Shown here one piece after another: positions 1 through 9,856 of a stretch of 64,000 nucleotides of DNA. The notes below the pieces were generated by a model. It saw nothing but the letters and a program-made list of their open reading frames with translations. It was not told the DNA's origin and made no database searches. How positions within the stretch are numbered: the first letter of the stretch is position 1; each line of letters opens with the position of its first letter. This DNA is from Plasmopara viticola (taxonomy: Eukaryota > Oomycota > Peronosporomycetes > Peronosporales > Peronosporaceae), in assembly GCA_001695595.3 (NCBI GenBank), contig MBPM02000004.1, positions 1,860,001 to 1,924,000 of the forward strand, written 5' to 3'. The translations under genes were made by a program, and so were the position numbers.

Positions 1-2919
1 GTCCAGAGCTTCTCCATTACACCTCTCATGGGATATGGGTGTTAGGCGCCAAAACAGACTTGTGTCAAGCAAAAGTTATTGTGTCATCAGGCAAACATTG
101 TTGGCAGAAGAGCAATATGAGCTAGTTGTTGCCTTCTTTGCCGAAAAAAGGCAAGATGGGCATGATGTGGATGTCAGAAACTCGATCTCCTTACGGACTT
201 TCTCTGCCCGGACGATGTGTAGTACTTAGCTCATGACAATAATAAACTCAACAGTGCAACGGTCCTTGCACGCGCTTTTTAGAAGGAGACGTGGTGCGAA
301 GCAGCACGTCGAGAGTAAAAACTTTGTCCAGACAGCTTTAAGCGGTTTCTCATCGCAGGTTGAGATGCCAAGTCGAGAAGACAACTCTTTTACAGCGATC
401 CCAAACCATTGCCACAGGTCAGCAGACAGTCTATTTGATTGCACAGTAAATAAGTCCAAGTCATTGATCTTGATGTCTAAGCCCCGAAGAACAACATTCT
501 TTAAAAGGCGCATGATGCTCCAGTCAATGGTCATCAAGGGCGAGGCAAAGCCTTCTTTCAATTCTTGCTCACTTTGCAGTAAAAAGCGGTTGAACAAATA
601 CTCAAGAGCACGAGAGACCTGCCAAAGCTTCGACTTCTTAACTCACATGCCGAATATTTTACAGATCCCGCCTAAATTGAGAAAGCTCATTATGGTTTTT
701 GCTTCCCGGAAGCTTGGGGCAGCTCAGACATCGTAAAGCTTTGAGCTATCCAAGTAGGATGGCTCATTTGAGACCAGTATTACTTGTTTACTTGTATCAA
801 AACTGGCTATGGATACGGTACCTGAATATTGCGGACAATGGTGACCCACGGCTTACCTCTGCGTTTTAATACAGTGTTTCACTAATTGTTGGAGGCTTTT
901 TCATTAATGTCAACATCACTTCATTTTCAAACTGAAGAGAAGGTGACGTGAAACAATCGTGTGCTTTAAAAACACACTGCGCAACAAGTTCCTTGATGTG
1001 TCCCATTCGTAGACCTACAATTATCAGTGGTTGATTTGGAACTCAGCGATACGGCTCTCGCATTGACGGGTATCAAATTAAATGGGTCATACAAGTCGTA
1101 TAAGGAGGTGAAAAAGCTCTTTCTCTCGAATCTTAATTTTAAGTCTAACTTCATTTAAGCGCTGAGACGCTTCACGACCATAGAAAATTCTTGCTATCAT
1201 TCTAGACATGCACAGACGCAACAGAACCACAACTAAAAGTAAAAAATCTCTTCTGAAGTGCTTGACTGAACGTAAGCAGCAGGGGTTACGTATGCGATTA
1301 CATCCACCCCAAGCAGAAGTTAAGAAATGAAAGAGGACATTTAACATATATTTCCAAAGAAGGCAAGCTATTATTTATTGCACCAATCCAGATTCTATGT
1401 TTAGCATTTACGAAGAAGATGTAACATAGATTTGTTGAAACCTTAGGGAACTGGAGAGACATATTGGCACAAGAAGGTGCTCTCTTGAATGCATCGTCGT
1501 CGGGCTTGCTTTTTGATCTTATCAGTAAAGCGAGTTTGTGTGGCAATTCGGCGGCCCATAATGGTCATAGCCACACCTGTATCGGTCATGACGATTAGAA
1601 GACCAAGAATCGCTGAAGGCTGCGCGATTTGAGTAGTCGGCCAAACCTGGAGCTCATGATGTCCGGAAACGAGTCGCTAATTCACGTTGCACTTTACATG
1701 GACATATCGCATGCTTTGCCGGTCAAATTTATTCGAAAAACTCGCTTCTGCCACGGCCGCGCGCCTTCATCATGAAAGGCAACTTTAATGTGCGCGTACG
1801 AATCTACTCTCAAGATCGGTTTCTGCGGTCAATTCGCAAACTTTTTAGGGCAACTTCAGATTCTTGATGCCTTAAGTAGAAAATAAACGCCTTTAATCTG
1901 GCGATTCATTAGCTTCATAGTCTATTCGATCGCTGTGCGCCTCAGCGCGAGATATCCGAGCTGCACAGGGAATGTTACTTTCCTGGGGTTCGTAATAAAA
2001 AATGGGAATTGGCGCGGTCATTCCGCTCTGCACAGCGTGGAGACCGCTGGACTGGCTCTGACATAACGGCCGTCGCGATCTAGATCCAAAAGCAACGAGC
2101 GTTTTGCGGTCGTATGTCAGCTTATTTGGGACCCGCGGCATAACGCTGTGTTCTGGCAAAGTTAAACATGTAATTAGAAGTAAAACCTCAAATGGAAGGA
2201 AATAAAGCACTTCTAGTAAATGTTGCTTTGCATTTTTTTCAAGCAGGATATTTAACCATTCATCTAACGTACCAGAATGCTAGAAGGCATGGGTCGGCAT
2301 TGTCGTCGACCTTTACATGACAATGTCGTCACAACTCACATTTGATGCAAGGCATCTTACGATGAGCTTTGCGTCTCAGAATTGTCGTACTTCGTTTGAG
2401 CCCTGAGGTGCCACTAGCACCTATTAAAAAAAAGCACTGTACCCACGCTTAGCCTTGCTAAGAAGGCGAGGCTAACATCACAGAGTGCACCGTGAAGCAG
2501 CGGCACTTTCACATGCATGAAAAAGTTATTGTGAAGTGGGGAATTAATCCTACTTCGCAAAACTTTGAAGAGTCGCTGGTCTTGCTATGACATGATTGCC
2601 CAAAAGCTATTATCAGCAGCAACGGGCGATTCGTCGGTAAGGCGTGGGCTTTTGGCAGCACGTAAGAGTACAATATTAGAGACGCCATACCCGCGACGTT
2701 CCCATCGATTGGCTTCCCATTGCGCTGAAGCCAATCAATATGGGAAGTGAGCTGTCTCCAGTTCATCAATTGTGTAATTTGCTTCTGAGCACTTGCCGAG
2801 CGCTCTACCACACAAAGTGCAATGACACTATGTTGTATACAGTAGTTCTTTAATTAATGTATACAAGAAACTATGGAAAGTTTTTGTAGTATAAAAATGC
2901 TCGTATAATATTTTATCTG
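1..2919. other. Gene-poor left flank
   Basis: No gene could be supported here. Overlapping open frames on both strands at about 226-736, and a minus frame at 1893-2210, lack convincing ATG starts, splice context or a family I recognise. The minus frame near 226-640 looks somewhat protein-like (it reads ...WSIMRLLKN... and ...DLWQWFG...) and may be the remains of a gene, but an in-frame stop lies immediately upstream of it. A stretch at 2796-2812 (minus) resembles a tRNA A-box without a matching B-box. Confidence 0.4.
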
Positions 2920-4080
2920 ATAATAAACGGCAGACACCGCGGGCAGAAATATGAAGGCAAAGACGATGCCAAAGTTCATCTGCGTTGTATTAGAAAAACT
3001 TGTTCCACGTATTTTTCTACCGTCAGGTTGTCACCTTGGGGAGGTGGCAAGCTAGTGATGACCTGGCAACCCACTCCCGAACTGATCCCATCACTTGGGC
3101 AATCTCCGAAAACTAGAGATGTGAACAATGCCATCGCGTACTTGTGCGGTGTCATGTGGTAAAGCCATTTGTACCCTGTCGATACTGAAGTTCTCCTGGA
3201 GAATTGTAGCCATAGTAAAAGTATATCAACACCAAAGAATGTCGCAACTTTGACTGTCGGTGGGAGATAAGACGTTCATTGACCAACGTACGCTTGCCAC
3301 AGCACGACCATCAACAAGTGAACCCAGTAGGCGAAAAATGTTGACACACCCGTATAAATGCTGCCACAGGGCAGTAAGAAATCATGAAAGCATCATTTTG
3401 ATGAAGGCGTATGGAATCTCTGCCACCGCTGCTCCAAAGAAATACCAGAGTGTGTTGTATGTTTAAGACGTGCGCTCGCGGTGAAGGCAAACCGATCTTC
3501 TGATGACACTGCCAAAAGCGATGAAGCCGAAAAAGCATACCCATGTCCGAGTTAATGCCAGCGTGTTGAGTTTCCTCCGCATTGATGTACGCGATGCCGA
3601 ACAAACACCCAAGTATGATAGAAAGACTGAAGACGCCGTGCGCCAATTTATTCGGGATAACCGCGTAGGCCTGAGTCATCTCGGATGCAGCTCGCTTTTC
3701 ACTATATGTAAGCGGGAGGACAGCCTTGTTACAGGGGAGTGTGTCTTGTCGCCGTGGCTGTTGCCCACACCGGCACTGATCGCTTTCAACATCCATGTCA
3801 TAGGACCGGAGTCCTTTCTCAACTTGGCAACGCCGTCCATTGACTCGAAGTACGCAGTCACCGCGCTTGCATTTTTGCCAACTCCACCTGAAAACGCCGT
3901 CTCACCCCTACACTTTAGCACCAGAAGACACTTAATATCGCTGAACACTTCGATCGATGGCTAATCGATCGTGCATAGCACCGTGTGGCCACGCTATGCA
4001 CAAATCCCATTCGAGCCAATGGTCAGTTCATCAAGATATAGCACACTTGTAATCGGTGCCAACTCCACACCAGACATTGG
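2920..4080 (-). pseudogene. Broken C-terminal remnant of a PDR-type ABCG transporter
   Basis: On the minus strand this stretch matches the second half of the intact transporter at 12529-16611 almost block by block. From its 3' end upwards it keeps the C-terminal tail, the second membrane domain and part of the second nucleotide-binding domain. Recognisable pieces are YSEKRAASEMTQA, LFGIAYINAEE and AGINSDMGMLF (3311-3796) and AYFESMDGVAKL (3676-3948). The reading frame is broken by several frameshifts, stops and small deletions, and the first nucleotide-binding and membrane domains are missing. The residues kept, such as KRAASEMTQA, are closer to the 12.5-16.6 kb copy than to the 5.8-9.9 kb copy, and its orientation is the same. 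It cannot encode a working pump. The borders are approximate because similarity fades at both ends. Confidence 0.85.
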
Positions 4081-5761
4081 CGACGTGAAATCCGCGCAGT
4101 GAATCACGGCGGACGTGCGATAAGCAGATCCTTGCGAATCTGGTAGTTGTTTGCAAGTTTGAGAGACGTCTTAAAAGGTATACTTTGATTCTCTTAAAGT
4201 CTGGGATTGTCCTCCGACACTTATACGCTTGTAATCAAACATTCTATTGTCTCCCACAATTTTCCATAATTAACACTTTCTCGTATATTTCGTAGAGCCC
4301 GCTTCGACGTCGTTTACGTGTACCTTTTGGTCGCGAACATTATGCCAACACTCAACTGCAACGCAAGTTTGGACATATGTTATGGATGCTTATTTGAGCA
4401 CATAGTTGGGGCTTAAAAGAAGACTAGATCGCCATTTCGAGCAGTACTGATAAGGACAAATAAGCTGCGATTGTTGTGGCAACTACAAAACAACGAGTGT
4501 AGGTGTAATTTTTTTTTTTTATGTGTGCGATTGCCTGCCTAACAAGGAAAGTCGTGGCCGATATACTATTGAAAGTTCCAAATTCTGCGTTGTTGAGAAA
4601 GGAAAATTTAGACAATGGACAAGGATGCCATCATTGCGTATTCCTGCTTTTGATTAGCTTGCAAAGCGAATGAAGATGCAAAATCAAAGCAGGAGTGTTA
4701 AGAGTGTGTCAAGCTTCGCTATTTCTTTTGACCCCATGGAAACAGCCAACGTTACGCCCAGTTGCTGAGACCATTTGGCACTACCCTCGATTCTATTTTT
4801 TACAACGCAATAGACTATTTTCAATAAGAAACGAATTTCAGAAATAGGGTCGGAAAAAAAGGTGGACCTTAATAAAGATATAAATAAATGTGCTGCAACG
4901 CCCCAGCATCGTCAGTTTAGACACCGTCCTGTCTTGCGTAGTCGCCACCAAAAGCAGGATGATTTAAGTACACAATCTGCGATATCCTTCTAATGCACTT
5001 GATTGAATTCAAGGCTTTTCTTTCCTTCATCATGCTCTTGAAAGTGTTCAAATCGTAGCTTCTACGAACGCAAACAGTTCAAAAGCTTAGCTGTCACAGT
5101 GTCGACCAATACCTTAAAGTCAGGCCAGTGGAGATTTAGGAGTTGTAACTAAAAGCCGTCCTCAGTGAATCAACATTGAAACGGTCATGTCCGAGTGCTA
5201 TGTAAAGCCGTCCTGACCGTCGCCCCTTAATGGCAGTTTTACTTAGATTTTGCCAAATATTCGTCAAGTAGTTCGTACCAAGTGTACTAACTCCTCGCGA
5301 CCGCAAACAGCCTTAAGCGTTTATTTATAGTAATCACGTTTAATCCTTTCATGTAACCAAATATCTGAAAGAATAGATTAAAGAGCGGTAAGTATTCGAT
5401 GGGGAGTAAAGTTGAAAACCAAGCAAAGCGACAAATCTACCGCTGCAAAACTTGAAAGACCCGATTGGAGAATACGCAGCGCTCGCGCAGCATTCAATGG
5501 TGTTTAAAAACTATTTCTGATGTAACACGCTCGTGAAGATTGCCTCATCATCCAGTATATACATCATCCTGCGTAATCAGTCAGTAGTACAATCGCGGTT
5601 CACATCGCGGCAGTTAGTAACAGCTAAGTCGTCGTCTACAAAGTATGGTCTCACATTGTCACTGCTTCTTTTGAAAGCAGAGTTTAATCCGTTCCACACT
5701 GTTAAACTTGCGCTGCATTGGTTACTGCAGTGAGCCATCATCACCCAATTCCGTTTTGGCA
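4081..5761. other. Intergenic, upstream of the plus-strand ABC transporter
   Basis: No coding frame is supported. The stretch is AT-rich and must contain the promoter of the transporter starting at 5762. I see no repeat or RNA gene. The open frame can be read back to a TTG at 5708, but that codon is not a plausible start in a eukaryote. Confidence 0.4.
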
Positions 5762-8700
5762 ATGATGAATTCTGCAGACTTGGAAGCACCGATGCGAGCC
5801 ACGATCGAGTATCAGACCGGCAAGACGCTCATGGCACAAGGACCACAGGCTTTGCACGAGCACGTCGCTTTTCGTATGGAAAAAGCGCTCGGTCGAGCTC
5901 TGCCACAGATAGAATTGCGTTTCAACAATGTTTCTGTCTCGGCTGACATTGTCGTGAAGAATGAGACCGAAACTAAGGTCGAACTGCCCACGCTTTTAAA
6001 TGCGTTTATGAAAAGTGTTCGAGGCTTGGGTGCCAAGAAACATACGGTTAAGAAACAGATCCTCAAAAACATGAGTGGGGTCTTTAAGCCAGGCACTATT
6101 ACACTAGTGCTTGGCCAACCTGGATCTGGTAAATCTTCGCTCATGAAGCTACTAAGCGGTCGATTTCCAGACCAGAAAAACGTCACTGTGGAGGGTGAAG
6201 TCACATACAACGGCGGATCGGCTCACGAAATGCGACGACGTCTGCCTCAAATTGTCTCCTACGTCACTCAAAGGGACAAGCACTACCCCGCCTTGACAGT
6301 AAAGGAGACTCTCGAGTTTGCGCACGTCTGCTGTGGAAGCGGTTTTTCGGAACGCGACGCCCGACATTACGTGAATGGTACGCCCGAAGAGAACAAAGCT
6401 GCGCTTGACGCTGCCAGAGCCATGTTCAAACACTACCCCGACATTGTCATCCAGCAACTTGGACTCGAAAATTGTCAAAATACCATAGTTGGAGACGCCA
6501 TGATCCGCGGTGTGTCTGGCGGAGAGCGTAAGCGTGTGACTACTGGTGAGATGGAGTTTGGCAATAAATACATCATGATGATGGACGAGATCAGCACGGG
6601 TCTCGATAGTGCCGCTACCTACGACATTATCTATACCCAGCGTAGTATTGCCAACAAGTTTCGAAAAACCATCGTGATCTCATTGTTGCAGCCGTCACCC
6701 GAGGTGTTTGAATTGTTCGACGACGTTTTGATTCTCAACGAGGGCTATACCATGTACCATGGCCCACGAGCTGAGGCCTTGCCGTATTTTGAAAGTCTAG
6801 GCTTCAAATGCCCTCCTCGTCGCGATGTGGCTGATTTCCTCTTGGATTTAGGCACCAACAAGCAAACGCAGTACGAAGTCAATCCCATCTCATCCACCAC
6901 GATCCCGCGAAGTGCGAGTCAATATGCCGAGGTTTTTACTCGCTCGCAAATCTATGGGCGTATGATGGAAGAACTCCAGGGTCCAGTCCATACAAGTTTA
7001 ATCGAGGATAAAGCAAAGCACATTGATGCCATTCCCGAGTTCCACCTCAATTTCTGGAACAGCACTTGCAGCGTCGTGCAACGTCAAGTTACTCTGACGA
7101 GACGGAACAAAGTGTTTCTTTTTGGTCGATCAGTCATGATCCTTCTAATGGGCTTGCTTTACGGAAGTGTATTTTACCAGCTCAGTGAGACCAGCGCCCA
7201 ACTCGTGATGGGTCTCCTGTTCAACGCTGTTTTGTTCGTATCGCTCGGACAACAGGCGCAGATTCCAGTCTTCATTGCAGCCCGCGATGTCTTTTACAAG
7301 CAGCGCCGATCGAATTTTTTCCGGACGTCTTCCTTTGTCCTTGCCAACTCGGTAAGCCAAATTCCGCTGGGCTTTGTCGAGAGTTTAGTCTTTGGGTCCA
7401 TTCTCTACTGGATGTGTGGGTACGTGCCCACTGCAGAGGCTTACCTTCTGTACGAGCTCGTGCTTTTCATGACCAATTTGGCAATGGCCGCTTGGTTCTT
7501 CTTCCTCTCCTGCGCGTCTCCCGATTTAAACATTGCCAATCCCGTTTCGTCCCTTTCCATCCTCTTCTTCATCCTTTTTGCCGGGTTTGTCATTACAAAA
7601 GGCCAGATTCCGGACTACCTCATCTGGATTTATTGGATCAATCCCATGGCATGGAGTGTGCGAGCGCTTGCTGTCAATCAGTACACTGACTCGAGGTTTG
7701 ATACATGTGTATACAACGGTGTCGACTATTGCACTGAGTTCGGCTTGACGATGGGTGAATACTCGTTGTCGACATTTGAAGTGCCGACCGAGAAATTCTG
7801 GTTGTGGTACGGCTTAGGCTTCATGGCCGTAGCATATGTTTTCTTCATGGTGATGTCGTTCATTGTTCTCGAATACCACCGTTTTGAAAGTCCCGAAAAC
7901 GTGACACTCGATAGTGAAGCCAAAGAAGAGACGGCGGACAATTATGAACTCGTTTGCACACCACGTAGCATGCCCGATAATAAAGAGATTGGAGTCTCGG
8001 TCAGCCGTGACGACGGGAAAACCTTTGTCCCAGTCACCCTTGCGTTTAAAGACCTCTGGTATTCCGTTCCGGATCCATCGAATCCCAGCAATAGTATCGA
8101 TTTACTGAAAGGCATTAGCGGGTTTGCTCTACCAGGTACCATTACAGCACTGATGGGATCTTCAGGCGCCGGCAAGACGACGCTCATGGATGTCATTGCT
8201 GGACGTAAGACGGGGGGCAAAATCAAGGGCCAGATTCTACTCAACGGATACCCTGCCACCGACCTCGCTATCCGTCGTTCGACAGGGTACTGCGAGCAAA
8301 TGGATATTCACTCGGATTCCGCTACCATTCGCGAAGCGCTCACATTCAGTGCCTTCTTGCGTCAAAACGCCAATGTTCCAGACATCAAGAAGTACGACTC
8401 GGTCAACGAATGCCTTGAATTACTCGACTTGCATCCGATCGCTGACCAGATCATTCGCGGAAGCTCCGTGGAGCAAATGAAGCGGTTGACGATTGGCGTG
8501 GAGCTCGCGGCTCAACCAAGTGTGTTGTTCTTAGACGAGCCGACCAGTGGCCTGGACGCACGCTCGGCTAAACTGATCATGGACGGGGTGCGCAAGGTGG
8601 CAAATACGGGCCGCACAGTCGTGTGCACAATCCATCAGCCATCGGCTGAAGTATTTAGCGTTTTCGACAGTCTGCTCTTGCTCAAGCGTGGGGGTGAGAC

Positions 8701-9856
8701 GGTGTTTGCCGGGGAATTGGGTGAAAACTCTAGTGCAATGATTGCCTACTTTGAGTCCATTGACGGCGTTGCGAAACTTGAAGAGAGCTATAATCCCGCA
8801 ACGTGGATGCTGGAAGTCATCGGGGCCGGTGTGGGCAACAGCAATGGTGACAAGACGGATTTTGTGAAACTTTTTCAAGCAAGCAAGAACTTTGACAGTT
8901 TGCAATCGAATCTGAATCGCGAGGGCGTGACGAGTCCGTCCCCCGATTTTGCTGAACTAACTTACCGTGGCAAGCGCGCTGCGACCGAATTGACTCAAGC
9001 CAAGTTTTTGCTGCAGCGTTTCTTTCGAATGTATTGGCGCACAGCACCCTACAACTTGACGCGTTTTTATCTTTTTCTCATCTTGGGGCTTGTGTTCGGC
9101 CTTACCTACATCAATGCAGAGTACACGTCGTATGCCGGCATCAATTCCGGCATGGGCATGATCTTTTGTACGACGGCCTTTATTGGCTTCATCTCTTTTA
9201 GCAGTGTCATACCAATTGCATCAAAAGATCGGATTGCTTTCTACCGCGAACGTGCGTGTCAAACTTACAGTGCACTCTGGTATTTCGTCGGGTCGACCGT
9301 GGTGGAGATCCCATACGTTTTTATTGGTACACTGTTTTTCATGATCCCATACTACTTCATGGTCGGCTTTACAGATGCAGCCACCTTCTTTGCGTATTGG
9401 TATCACTTGTCAATGTACGTCTTATGGCAAGCATACTTTGGTCAGCTCATGTCATATCTCTTACCGAATGTCGAAGTGGCGACGGTCTTTGGAGTGTTAT
9501 TTCAAATGATCTCCTTTGTGTTTACGGGCTTTAATCCCCCAGGAAGCACTATCCCAAAAGGGTACAAGTGGCTCTATCACATAACATTGCACAAGTATGC
9601 ATTGGCTTTATCTGCGTCCCTCGTTTTTGGCGATTGTCCAAGTGACGGCGATGGCTCGGAAATTGGATGTCAGGCCATGACTGGGGTGCCACCTACTCTT
9701 CGTGAGGAAATGACAGTAAAAGACTACATTGAAGAGATCTTTTTGATAAAACACAGCGAGATTTGGAAGAACTTTGGCATTGTCTGGACTTTCGTTGTGG
9801 TTTTTCGCTTGTTTACCGCCCTGGCGCTGCGCTATGTTAATCATCAAAAGAAGTAG
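5762..9856 (+). CDS. Full-size PDR-type ABCG transporter (pleiotropic drug resistance), copy 1
   Basis: A single-exon, 1364-residue membrane ATPase with the reverse full-size ABCG layout: nucleotide-binding domain 1, membrane domain 1, nucleotide-binding domain 2, membrane domain 2. Walker A of NBD1 is GQPGSGKS (about 118-125), its signature VSGGE (251-255) and its Walker B MMMDEIS (about 272-278). NBD2 has Walker A GSSGAGKT (799-806), the diverged PDR signature SSVEQMKRLTIG and Walker B VLFLDEPTS (about 921-929). Each membrane domain shows about six hydrophobic spans, and the short C-terminal tail ends in NHQKK. The family exports toxic compounds and lipids from the plasma membrane using ATP; the substrate of this member is unknown. 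I start at the ATG at 5762, because the frame upstream opens only at a TTG and the paralogue at 12529-16611 begins at the matching point (1360 residues). All catalytic motifs look intact. Confidence 0.95.
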   Translation: MMNSADLEAPMRATIEYQTGKTLMAQGPQALHEHVAFRMEKALGRALPQIELRFNNVSVSADIVVKNETETKVELPTLLNAFMKSVRGLGAKKHTVKKQILKNMSGVFKPGTITLVLGQPGSGKSSLMKLLSGRFPDQKNVTVEGEVTYNGGSAHEMRRRLPQIVSYVTQRDKHYPALTVKETLEFAHVCCGSGFSERDARHYVNGTPEENKAALDAARAMFKHYPDIVIQQLGLENCQNTIVGDAMIRGVSGGERKRVTTGEMEFGNKYIMMMDEISTGLDSAATYDIIYTQRSIANKFRKTIVISLLQPSPEVFELFDDVLILNEGYTMYHGPRAEALPYFESLGFKCPPRRDVADFLLDLGTNKQTQYEVNPISSTTIPRSASQYAEVFTRSQIYGRMMEELQGPVHTSLIEDKAKHIDAIPEFHLNFWNSTCSVVQRQVTLTRRNKVFLFGRSVMILLMGLLYGSVFYQLSETSAQLVMGLLFNAVLFVSLGQQAQIPVFIAARDVFYKQRRSNFFRTSSFVLANSVSQIPLGFVESLVFGSILYWMCGYVPTAEAYLLYELVLFMTNLAMAAWFFFLSCASPDLNIANPVSSLSILFFILFAGFVITKGQIPDYLIWIYWINPMAWSVRALAVNQYTDSRFDTCVYNGVDYCTEFGLTMGEYSLSTFEVPTEKFWLWYGLGFMAVAYVFFMVMSFIVLEYHRFESPENVTLDSEAKEETADNYELVCTPRSMPDNKEIGVSVSRDDGKTFVPVTLAFKDLWYSVPDPSNPSNSIDLLKGISGFALPGTITALMGSSGAGKTTLMDVIAGRKTGGKIKGQILLNGYPATDLAIRRSTGYCEQMDIHSDSATIREALTFSAFLRQNANVPDIKKYDSVNECLELLDLHPIADQIIRGSSVEQMKRLTIGVELAAQPSVLFLDEPTSGLDARSAKLIMDGVRKVANTGRTVVCTIHQPSAEVFSVFDSLLLLKRGGETVFAGELGENSSAMIAYFESIDGVAKLEESYNPATWMLEVIGAGVGNSNGDKTDFVKLFQASKNFDSLQSNLNREGVTSPSPDFAELTYRGKRAATELTQAKFLLQRFFRMYWRTAPYNLTRFYLFLILGLVFGLTYINAEYTSYAGINSGMGMIFCTTAFIGFISFSSVIPIASKDRIAFYRERACQTYSALWYFVGSTVVEIPYVFIGTLFFMIPYYFMVGFTDAATFFAYWYHLSMYVLWQAYFGQLMSYLLPNVEVATVFGVLFQMISFVFTGFNPPGSTIPKGYKWLYHITLHKYALALSASLVFGDCPSDGDGSEIGCQAMTGVPPTLREEMTVKDYIEEIFLIKHSEIWKNFGIVWTFVVVFRLFTALALRYVNHQKK

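Noticed and set aside
226..736. Overlapping frames on both strands (123 and 167 codons)
   Set aside because: No recognised family, no ATG at the head of the minus frame, and a stop immediately upstream; at best a remnant.
2796..2812. tRNA A-box-like sequence on the minus strand (TGGTAGAGCGCTCGG)
   Set aside because: No B-box or T-arm at a suitable distance, so neither a tRNA nor a SINE can be supported.
5708..5761. Longer reading frame upstream of the first ABC transporter
   Set aside because: It opens at TTG, which is not a likely eukaryotic start, and the extra 18 residues have no counterpart in the paralogue.
5812..9856. Many antisense and shifted frames inside the ABC transporters and the DCAF1 and TPR genes
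   Set aside because: They are shadows of highly conserved coding frames and show no domain of their own.
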